NCBI GenBank assembly: GCA_029934175.1
Contig: JAOZMT010000217.1
Coordinates: 1-5,010, forward strand
Direction of reading: 5' to 3'
DNA length: 5,010 bases
DNA from: Victivallales bacterium
GTDB lineage: Bacteria; Verrucomicrobiota; Lentisphaeria; Victivallales; JAUVCU01
The notes beneath the pieces are model-generated. The model saw only the letters and a program-made list of their open reading frames with translations, made no database searches and was not told the origin of the DNA. This document shows, piece after piece, positions 1-5,010 of this stretch. A program made the translations under genes and the position numbers. Every line of letters starts with the position of its first letter. The stretch's first letter is position 1.

Positions 1-4
1 CTTT

Positions 5-21
5 GCAGGCAAGATGCCTGC
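5..21. repeat. GC-rich hairpin, GCAGGC-AAGAT-GCCTGC
   Basis: A perfect 6-bp GC-rich stem (5-10 with 16-21) encloses a 5-base loop. It stands out against the AT-rich background. A T-rich run follows from 27, but it is broken by bases of the next small stem (TTGC-TTC-GCAA, 30-40), so it is not a clean intrinsic terminator. The sequence looks like the edge of a dispersed intergenic repeat that continues to the left of the window. It could instead be a terminator for an upstream gene. Confidence 0.5.
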
Positions 22-90
22 GTTACTTTTTGCTTCGCAAGTTTTTGTGCTTGTTCTCTCTAAAATCGAACCCCGAAATGTTAAATATTA

Positions 91-273
91 AGACTCTAAG
101 CACACGAGTCACGGATTTTATTATGAGTCCAGTTTAGGATTGTTAGATTGCTGGATTATTGGATTTATTTCCATTAATCCAAAATCCAATAATCCATAAG
201 TTGCAAGCTTAAGATCATCTAAAAATCCAGTATTTTCTATTTTCCTTGCTTACGGCTCATGTGCTTAGAGACT
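91..273. repeat. Long imperfect inverted-repeat element
   Basis: The outer arms are 91-110 and 254-273. The left arm contains CTCTAAGCACACGAG and the right arm, reverse-complemented, contains CTCTAAGCACATGAG; 17 of 20 positions match across the full arms. Between them lies a second perfect inverted repeat (152-196) and several GGATT/AATCC words. The whole is about 183 bases with no coding capacity. It may be a MITE-like or other dispersed palindromic intergenic repeat. No target-site duplication was identified, so mobility is only a guess. Confidence 0.6.
152..196. repeat. Inner perfect 15-bp inverted repeat (GGATTATTGG type)
   Basis: TGGATTATTGGATTT at 152-166 is exactly complementary to AAATCCAATAATCCA at 182-196, with a 15-base loop that itself contains another AATCC word. 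The arm is built from tandem GGATT(A/T)TT units. As RNA or single-stranded DNA it would form a long AT-rich hairpin. There is no T-tract directly after it, so it is not a typical intrinsic terminator. It sits in the middle of the larger inverted repeat 91-273. Confidence 0.7.
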
Positions 274-301
274 ATGTAAATTTCAAATACTCATCTTGTT
301 T

Positions 302-324
302 ATCCTGAAAATCCTGTAATCCTG
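302..324. repeat. Short direct repeat tract, three ATCCTG units
   Basis: ATCCTG occurs at 302-307, 311-316 and 319-324, a spacing of 9 and then 8 bases. Only three imperfect units are present and the spacers are 2-3 bases, so this is a micro-repeat, not a CRISPR. Its function is unknown. Confidence 0.55.
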
Positions 325-411
325 TCTGAAAATTGTTGGTTGACATCAAGAACAACCCTTAAATTTGTCAATGATAAATTTCTCAATATTGCTTGAAAAA
401 GGTGAATTAAT

Positions 412-450
412 TTGAAATTTTAATTAGGTTAACCTAAATTACCATATAAT
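412..450 (+). promoter_or_regulatory. Probable sigma-70-type promoter of the operon
   Basis: TTGAAA at 412-417 is a good -35 candidate (5 of 6 to TTGACA). Seventeen bases later TAAATT at 435-440 is a weak -10 (4 of 6). A perfect TATAAT at 445-450 is the better -10 by sequence but lies 27 bases from TTGAAA and has no good -35 at the usual distance. Either way the palindrome at 424-437 falls inside the RNA polymerase footprint, which would fit repression. This is the only clear promoter-like stretch before the first gene, and the tight spacing of the later genes suggests that it drives them all. Confidence 0.5.
424..437. promoter_or_regulatory. Putative DtxR/MntR-family metal-repressor operator
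   Basis: TTAGGTTAACCTAA is a perfect 14-bp palindrome. Its half-site TTAGGTT and the mirrored CCTAA match the core of binding sites of the DtxR family of iron- or manganese-dependent repressors (DtxR, IdeR, SirR, MntR type). It overlaps the promoter-like hexamers about 40 bases before the first start codon, the position expected for metal-dependent repression. The inference is that the operon is switched on when iron is scarce. The repressor gene is not in the window. A different winged-helix or helix-turn-helix repressor could also bind such a palindrome. Confidence 0.6.
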
Positions 451-465
451 TTAAAATAAAATATT

Positions 466-472
466 AAAGGAG
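466..472 (+). promoter_or_regulatory. Ribosome binding site deciding the start of the radical SAM gene
   Basis: AAAGGAG lies 6 bases before the ATG at 479. An in-frame TTG at 473 directly abuts the same site, which leaves no spacing for initiation, so the ATG is preferred. Confidence 0.85.
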
Positions 473-478
473 TTGATT

Positions 479-2005
479 ATGAAATGGACAAAAGAAGCAG
501 AAGAAAGTATATCGAAAGTGCCCGATTTTATTCGTGGTATGATAAAACAACAGGTTATAAAAATAGCTAAAGAAAAAGGTTTATTAGAAATAACAAAAGA
601 ATTTTTAGAAGAGGTTCGTGAAAAAAATGGAGTTCATTCTAAAGGCAAAAATTTGGAACAGTCAAAACCTAAATCAATAGAAGATTTTTATGCAAATACA
701 GATAAGTCTGCGATTTATGCAGGTTTTAAAAATAAAGTAAGCGTTCACGCTGGAATGTCAGGGATGCCGATTAATGATACTTCTAAAATTTGGGATATTG
801 TGAAAGAAACTAAAATCCAATCTGCGAAGTGTGCAATGTATATTCATATTCCTTTTTGTGTTGCTAGATGTAAGTTTTGTTCATTTTATCAGAGTAAAAC
901 TAACTGTTCGGAACTTGATAAATATGCGGATTACTTATTGAAAGAATTAGAATTTTCATCACAAAGTTTATACGCAAAATCAACCGTTGTAAATGCAATT
1001 TATTTTGGTGGAGGAACTCCAACTGATTTATCTGCTAACGCTCTAAATAAAATTTTATCGCATTTACAAAATAATTGGAATTTAGCAAATGATTGTGAAA
1101 TAACTATTGAAGGCAGAATTTATGGTTTTGATGATGATAAGATATCTGTTTGCATTGCGAATGGAGTTAATCGTTTTTCTTTTGGAGTGCAATCTTTCAA
1201 TACAAATATTCGTCAACAAATGGGCAGAATTGAAACTAAAGAAACAATTTTAGAACGAATTGCATATATCGCAAGTTTAAAACAAACAAATATTTCAGTT
1301 GATTTGATTTATGGATTACCTGATCAAACTAAAGAGTTATGGTTAGAAGACCTTGCGACTTGTGCAAATACAAAAGGAATAGACTCTGTAAGCATTTATA
1401 ATTTAAAATATATGCCTGGTTCGCCAATTAAAAAATTAGTTAAAAAAGGTAAATTATCAATCCCAGCAACAATAGAGGAACAAGGAGATTTATTTTTAGA
1501 AACAGTAAAATACCTTAAATCTGTAAATTCAAGACGCGTAGGATTAAGACATTGGGCATTTTCAAATCGCGAGCGAAGTGTATATAATTTTATATCAAAA
1601 TATGAGCAAGATTGTATACCAATTGGAAACGGAGCTGGAGGGGTAATAAATGGATACAGAATTTTTCAGCGAATGGATATGGAAGATTATTTTGCACAAG
1701 TCGCAAATAAAGAAAAGCCAATTGCAATGGGATTAAAAATGCCTGAGAATAATAATTTTAATGGAATAATGATTGGTTCATTAGAGGAATTCTTACAAAT
1801 TGATTTTGCACAAATCGCAAATGATTTTAATATGCCAAATTTGATGAAGAAATATTTGCCACTTCTAAAACAATGGCAAGAGGCAGGAATGGTTATTTTT
1901 AATGAAACAACAGGTATTATGAAATTAACAGAAGCTGGAGAATTTTATAATGTGAATATCGCTCAAAACCTTGTTGACTTTAATAAATGGAGTAATGATG
2001 AATAA
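479..2005 (+). CDS. ChuW/HutW/HmuW-type radical SAM protein (probable anaerobilin synthase) with N-terminal PCP_red-like domain
   Basis: The protein has 508 residues and probably degrades haem without oxygen, releasing iron and a linear tetrapyrrole. Residues 2-48 (WTKEAEE, KVPDFIRG, AKEKG) resemble the PCP_red domain of the BchB/ChlB C-terminus. A linker follows to about 67, then the HutW-like leader (FYA; HAGMSG at 90-95). The radical SAM motif C127-x3-C131-x2-C134 lies in YIHIPFC...CSFYQ, with GGGTPT at 177-182, EGR at 211-213 and GVQSFN at 236-241. The CxFYQ and EGRIxGF wording separates it from HemW and HemN. The C-terminal part has NGAGG and a winged-helix-like end. ChuW and HutW are about 450 residues long, and the extra length is mainly the N-terminal module. 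The gene overlaps the next by 8 bases. The family call is firm; activity on haem is inferred from family and neighbours. It could also be a haem chaperone-like relative. Confidence 0.85.
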   Translation: MKWTKEAEESISKVPDFIRGMIKQQVIKIAKEKGLLEITKEFLEEVREKNGVHSKGKNLEQSKPKSIEDFYANTDKSAIYAGFKNKVSVHAGMSGMPINDTSKIWDIVKETKIQSAKCAMYIHIPFCVARCKFCSFYQSKTNCSELDKYADYLLKELEFSSQSLYAKSTVVNAIYFGGGTPTDLSANALNKILSHLQNNWNLANDCEITIEGRIYGFDDDKISVCIANGVNRFSFGVQSFNTNIRQQMGRIETKETILERIAYIASLKQTNISVDLIYGLPDQTKELWLEDLATCANTKGIDSVSIYNLKYMPGSPIKKLVKKGKLSIPATIEEQGDLFLETVKYLKSVNSRRVGLRHWAFSNRERSVYNFISKYEQDCIPIGNGAGGVINGYRIFQRMDMEDYFAQVANKEKPIAMGLKMPENNNFNGIMIGSLEEFLQIDFAQIANDFNMPNLMKKYLPLLKQWQEAGMVIFNETTGIMKLTEAGEFYNVNIAQNLVDFNKWSNDE

Positions 2006-2540
2006 AGAAAAATTTTATTGGGAAACAAGAGAATTAGTTGTTATTGGAACTTTTGCCGCTCTTATAAAAATTGTATCATTTCTAGTTGCAATAACAGGTG
2101 GCGGAATGAACCCTATTGCAATGGTCGCAAAAAATATTGTTTCAACGGCTTTACTTATTATTTTAGTTTTCAATGTTCGCAAATTTGGTGTCTTATCTTT
2201 ATATGTGCTTATTTCAGGTATGATTACAATTTTAACGATGGGACGGGGGTTGATGTTATTACCAGGAATTTTAATTGCAGGTTTTATTTGTGATTTGATT
2301 ATAAAATTTTGTGGAGGATACAAATCATCATTTGCAATTATCGCAGGAGTGGCTTTATTCGATATTTTTTATCGTGCAATTTCATTATCATTAGGATACC
2401 TTTTTATGCGAGAAAACCCACAACTTTTATACTTTGCAGGCATTACCGTTGCCATTGGATATATCGGTTGTATAATCGGTCTTTTCACAGGTAATATTTT
2501 TGCAAAAGAACTTAAACACGCTGGAATAATCAAGGAGTAA
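1998..2540 (+). CDS. ECF transporter S component, MptD/Trep_Strep type (probable haem or tetrapyrrole binding)
   Basis: This is a 180-residue, very hydrophobic membrane protein with about five or six membrane segments (roughly 12-32, 40-60, 64-82, 85-103, 110-135 and 144-169). The opening KFYWETRELVVIGTFAAL, the GGGMNP loop (34-39) and the size fit the substrate-binding S subunits annotated as MptD family (TIGR02185-like). Small residues in segment 1 (GTFAAL) fit the surface that docks on EcfT. The start at 1998 is chosen because GGAG at 1989-1992 gives 5-base spacing; the ATG at 1995 is too close. The coding region begins inside the previous gene, suggesting translational coupling. The substrate cannot be read from the sequence. 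Haem is inferred from the radical SAM and flavodoxin neighbours and from reported ECF haem importers such as streptococcal SiaFGH. Confidence 0.75.
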   Translation: MNKEKFYWETRELVVIGTFAALIKIVSFLVAITGGGMNPIAMVAKNIVSTALLIILVFNVRKFGVLSLYVLISGMITILTMGRGLMLLPGILIAGFICDLIIKFCGGYKSSFAIIAGVALFDIFYRAISLSLGYLFMRENPQLLYFAGITVAIGYIGCIIGLFTGNIFAKELKHAGIIKE

Positions 2541-2544
2541 CAAA

Positions 2545-3288
2545 ATGAATCTACAAATCAAGTCAGGTGATAATTATTTAGCAAATATTAATACACTCAC
2601 AAAACTTTTCATAACACTATTTTTCTCAATATTTATTGTATTTATGAAAGATGAAACAGCTCTAATATTTTTATTTGCATCAAGTTGTTTATATGTTTTG
2701 CCAATGAAAAAATATAAAGCAATGTTAATTGGTTATGCAATGATTTTATTGATGTTCATCTCATCAATAGGCTTTTCTTATTTGCTAGGATTAATGGCAA
2801 AGAGATATGGTTTAAAAGAAGACTTTGCAATGTTAATCCCATTCTTGCGTGTTGGGTTTATGATTAACCTAACGCTCGCTTTAACTTTATCTTCTGGTGT
2901 TAAAAAATTGGTCAATGTTTTAAAAACATTAAAATTCCCAAGAACAATTTTCTTACCAACAATTGTTATCTTTCGTTTTTTGCCTTCTTTCATAAATGAT
3001 GTGAAACAGATACACGAAAGCATAAAGATAAAAATCGGTCATTTTAATATACTGACAATGATTTCAAGCCCACGATTATTTATTAGATTAATGATAATTC
3101 CAGCAGTAATAAGGGCGTTAAGAGCAGCAGATGACTTATCTGCTGCCGCTGAATTAAAAGGCATTTCTGGCATAAATAAAATAACAAATTCCAATCCCGA
3201 AAAATGGTGTTGGAAAGATGGTTTATCGTTTGTTATTTTAGCTTCAATTGTTGCAATATCAACAGTCCTAAACCAAGGAGGCGTATGA
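2545..3288 (+). CDS. ecfT: ECF transporter transmembrane subunit EcfT
   Basis: This 247-residue membrane protein would couple ATP hydrolysis to the S subunit. It opens with the EcfT-like INTLTKL (15-21) and has hydrophobic segments at about 20-51, 57-85, 96-115 and 226-243. The long cytoplasmic coupling helices are recognisable: FRFLPSFINDVKQIHESIKI (143-162) and IPAVIRALRAADDLSAAAEL (185-204). Each ends in a position where the family usually has an Ala-Arg-Gly-like motif contacting the ATPases. Here these read KIG (163-165) and LKG (204-206), so the usual arginines are replaced. AAGGAG at 2532-2537 lies 7 bases before the ATG, and the gene starts 4 bases after the S component. It overlaps the ATPase gene by 4 bases (ATGA). 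The family call is firm. Confidence 0.85.
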   Translation: MNLQIKSGDNYLANINTLTKLFITLFFSIFIVFMKDETALIFLFASSCLYVLPMKKYKAMLIGYAMILLMFISSIGFSYLLGLMAKRYGLKEDFAMLIPFLRVGFMINLTLALTLSSGVKKLVNVLKTLKFPRTIFLPTIVIFRFLPSFINDVKQIHESIKIKIGHFNILTMISSPRLFIRLMIIPAVIRALRAADDLSAAAELKGISGINKITNSNPEKWCWKDGLSFVILASIVAISTVLNQGGV

Positions 3289-4643
3289 TTAAGTTAAAAG
3301 ATATTGAGTATAGTTACTCATTTCAAAAAGAGAAAGTAATAAAAAATATATCACTGGAAATAAAACCTAGCGAAGTTGTTTTAATAACAGGTGAAAGTGG
3401 ATGTGGAAAGTCTACACTTGCAAAAATTGCAAATGGACTTATTCCACACTATTTTAAAGGAAGTTTATTAGGTGAAGTTACTGTTTGTGGCACCGATAAT
3501 TTAGATTCTACAATTGCGGATATTAGTCGTAATATTGGGTCATTATTTCAAGACCCAGAACAGCAATTTTTCTGTAATGATGTCGAAAGTGAATTATCAT
3601 TTGCTCACGAAGTGCAAGGGAAAAAAATTGATGAGATTAAAAACTCTGTTGCGAAATATGCAAATAAATTTGAGATTGAAAATATATTAGACTCATCAAT
3701 TTTTTCATTGTCAGAAGGCGAAAAACAGAAAGTTGCTTTAGCTTCTATTTTATCATTAAAACCAAAGTGTTTAGTTCTTGACGAACCGACTGCAAATTTA
3801 TCACCCGAAGCAACAGAACAACTTGGAAAAGAGATTGCTATTTTAAAAGAAGCAGGTTTTGCAATAATGATTGTAGATCATCGTTTATATTGGCTTGCAC
3901 AAATCGCAGATAAAGTTTTAATTATGAAAAATGGAGAGGTTTTAAAATCTGGGAATTTTGATATTCTGCATAATTCGCAAACTCGTAATGATTTTGGTTT
4001 GCGTAACTCTTCATTATCATTGGAAAAGAAATCTAATAGCATTTTTTGTAAAGGTTTAGAAATAAAAAACCTAACTTTTGCATACAAAAATAAAACTGCG
4101 ATTTTTAAGGATTATAATATTAATTTTCAAAGTGGAAAAATAATCGCTTTATGTGGAGCTAATGGTATTGGTAAAACAACTCTATCACGATTAATTACAG
4201 GACTTTTAAAAACTAAAAAGGGAGAATTTTATTTGGACGGAATAGAAATAAAAAGTAAAAATCTTTTAAAACGAACAAGTCTTGTTTTGCAAAATATGGA
4301 TCATCAACTTTATGCACGAACAGTAGCAGATGAAGTTGATGGAAAGTTAGAATTATTAGAACAATTACAACTTGCAAAGTTTGCAGCGAGACATCCACAA
4401 TCGTTATCTGGCGGACAAAAACAACGCCTTGTAATTGCTGCAGCAATCGCAAGAAATGTTGATATTATAATTCTCGATGAACCAACAAGTGGGCTTGATG
4501 GGAAAAATATGCGAATTATTGGCGATGTCTTAAGAAAAGAAGCAAAAAGGAATAAGATTATTATCGTGATAACTCACGATTTGGAATTTATAAATAAATG
4601 TTGTGATGAGCAACTAACAATTAAAAAAGGAGAAGAAGTATGA
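3285..4643 (+). CDS. ECF transporter ATPase, two fused nucleotide-binding domains (EcfA-EcfA')
   Basis: The protein has 452 residues with two ABC ATPase domains in tandem, replacing separate EcfA1 and EcfA2. Domain 1 has Walker A GESGCGKST (36-44), Q-loop Q89 in FQDPEQQFF, signature LSEGEKQK (142-149), Walker B D166-E167 in LVLDEPTANL, and H199. Domain 2 begins near 257 with Walker A GANGIGKTT (291-299), Q336, signature LSGGQKQR (374-381), Walker B D398-E399 in IILDEPTSGLD, and H431. All catalytic residues are present in both halves. Signature 1 is degenerate (Glu for the second Gly of LSGGQ, and Glu for Gln). The ATG at 3285 follows AAGGAGG (3275-3281) closely and overlaps the ecfT stop. A longer frame from a TTG at 3204 lies inside ecfT and lacks ABC homology. 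Its exclusive place beside its own S and T subunits suggests a dedicated, not shared, transporter. Confidence 0.92.
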   Translation: MIKLKDIEYSYSFQKEKVIKNISLEIKPSEVVLITGESGCGKSTLAKIANGLIPHYFKGSLLGEVTVCGTDNLDSTIADISRNIGSLFQDPEQQFFCNDVESELSFAHEVQGKKIDEIKNSVAKYANKFEIENILDSSIFSLSEGEKQKVALASILSLKPKCLVLDEPTANLSPEATEQLGKEIAILKEAGFAIMIVDHRLYWLAQIADKVLIMKNGEVLKSGNFDILHNSQTRNDFGLRNSSLSLEKKSNSIFCKGLEIKNLTFAYKNKTAIFKDYNINFQSGKIIALCGANGIGKTTLSRLITGLLKTKKGEFYLDGIEIKSKNLLKRTSLVLQNMDHQLYARTVADEVDGKLELLEQLQLAKFAARHPQSLSGGQKQRLVIAAAIARNVDIIILDEPTSGLDGKNMRIIGDVLRKEAKRNKIIIVITHDLEFINKCCDEQLTIKKGEEV

Positions 4644-5010
4644 ATGGAGCAGTAATTTATTCAAGTAAAACAGGCAATACTAAAAAGGTTGCAGAAGCTA
4701 TTTTAAAAGGATGTAATGGGGATTTTAAAATTTATTCAGTTGATGATGAACCAGAATTATCGGATTTTGATTTGATTTTTATGGGATATTGGGTTGATAA
4801 AGGGACAGCTGATAAAAAAGCATTAGAATTTATGGAAGATATTTGTCATAAAAAAGTTGCATTATTCGCAACTCTTGGAGCTTATCCAGATTCTGACCAC
4901 GCAAAAGAAAGTCTTGCGGCTGGTGCAAAATGTTTAGGCGAAGGCTGTTCAGTTATTGATAATTTTATTTGTCAAGGAGCAATAGATCCAAAACTTATGG
5001 AATGGATGAA
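4640..5010 (+). CDS. Flavodoxin-family protein, 3' end cut by window edge
   Basis: The visible part is 123 complete codons, beginning MNGAVIYSSKTGNTKKVAEA. The SSKTGNT loop (8-14) after a hydrophobic first strand is the FMN-phosphate loop of flavodoxins. Further on are FDLIFMGYWVDKGTADKKAL (from about residue 46), KKVALFATLGAYPDSDHAKE, and a strand ending in FICQGAIDPKL. These wordings match short stand-alone flavodoxin-like proteins more than classical electron-transfer flavodoxins. GGAG at 4629-4632 lies 7 bases before the ATG, which overlaps the ATPase stop by 4 bases. Its likely job is to bring electrons to the radical SAM cluster or to reduce the linear tetrapyrrole. Related partners are HmuF of Fusobacterium and BilS of the bilirubin reductase locus. 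Which of these roles applies cannot be decided here. Confidence 0.85.
   Translation, partial: MNGAVIYSSKTGNTKKVAEAILKGCNGDFKIYSVDDEPELSDFDLIFMGYWVDKGTADKKALEFMEDICHKKVALFATLGAYPDSDHAKESLAAGAKCLGEGCSVIDNFICQGAIDPKLMEWM

Larger units (their letters stand above)
1..411. other. Repeat-rich intergenic region without a gene
   Basis: No convincing reading frame with a ribosome binding site is visible on either strand in this stretch. It is filled with short repeats and inverted repeats, described separately, and then plain AT-rich sequence from about 330 to 411. The end of any gene to the left lies outside the window, so whether this stretch also holds that gene's terminator cannot be decided. Confidence 0.7.

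Noticed and set aside
302..324. CRISPR array
   Set aside because: The units are 6 bases with 2-3-base gaps; there are no spacers or repeats of CRISPR length and no cas genes.
340..345. TTGACA as a strong -35 element
   Set aside because: No TATAAT-like hexamer stands 16-18 bases downstream, and it lies more than 130 bases before the first gene.
368..390. Fur box in the AT-rich stretch around AATGATAAATTTC
   Set aside because: The match to the GATAATGATAATCATTATC pattern is only partial and not palindromic; AT-rich sequence gives such resemblance by chance.
473..481. TTG at 473 as the start of the radical SAM gene
   Set aside because: It directly touches the AAAGGAG ribosome binding site with no spacing; the ATG at 479 has 6-base spacing and begins the PCP_red-like domain correctly.
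1971..1997. Earlier TTG or ATG starts for the S component
   Set aside because: The TTG at 1971 has no ribosome binding site and lies deep in the previous gene; the ATG at 1995 is only 2 bases from GGAG. The ATG at 1998 is best placed.
479..2005. Annotation as coproporphyrinogen III dehydrogenase HemN or haem chaperone HemW
   Set aside because: The shared fold gives these names easily, but the CxFYQ after the cluster cysteines, the EGRIxGF strand, the HAGMSG leader and the operon partners fit ChuW/HutW/HmuW better.
2015..2323. Minus-strand open frame opposite the S component, and similar frames opposite ecfT and the ATPase
   Set aside because: They lie wholly inside well-supported genes, have no ribosome binding site, and their translations are low-complexity mirrors of the sense strand.
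1998..4643. ECF transporter for a common vitamin (biotin, thiamine, riboflavin) or for cobalt/nickel
   Set aside because: The S component shows none of the wording I know from BioY, ThiT, RibU or CbiM, no riboswitch is seen before the operon, and the neighbours concern haem chemistry. A vitamin substrate is not formally excluded.

Overview
The window is AT-rich (roughly one-third GC by eye). It carries one tight, plus-strand operon preceded by about 470 bases of repeat-rich non-coding DNA. Strong AAGGAG-type ribosome binding sites and ATG starts show a bacterium that uses Shine-Dalgarno initiation. The oxygen-sensitive radical SAM chemistry points to an anaerobe. The phylum cannot be fixed from this sequence. 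The intergenic repeats resemble those of environmental anaerobe genomes, but that is only an impression.

Layout: bases 1-411 hold no gene, only a GC-rich hairpin (5-21), a long imperfect inverted repeat (91-273) with a perfect 15-bp inner stem, and a short ATCCTG repeat tract. Bases 412-472 are the control region: promoter-like hexamers, a perfect 14-bp palindrome TTAGGTTAACCTAA that looks like a DtxR/MntR-family metal-repressor operator, and the ribosome binding site. Five genes follow with overlaps of 4-8 bases or a 4-base gap. They are a ChuW/HutW/HmuW-type radical SAM protein (479-2005), an ECF transporter S component of the MptD/Trep_Strep type (1998-2540), an EcfT transmembrane protein (2545-3288), a fused double-ATPase EcfA (3285-4643) and a flavodoxin-family protein cut by the window end (4640-5010).

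The genes together read as a self-contained, probably iron-regulated system for anaerobic haem uptake and iron release. The S component, EcfT and EcfA would import haem (or another tetrapyrrole). The radical SAM enzyme would open the porphyrin ring without oxygen, as anaerobilin synthases do. The flavodoxin would supply electrons or act on the linear tetrapyrrole. The substrate is inferred from context, not shown by the sequence.

The most unusual detail is the first about 50 residues of the radical SAM protein. They match the small PCP_red domain otherwise known from the C-terminus of the dark-operative protochlorophyllide reductase subunit BchB/ChlB, so a tetrapyrrole-associated module appears to be fused to a haem-cleaving enzyme.
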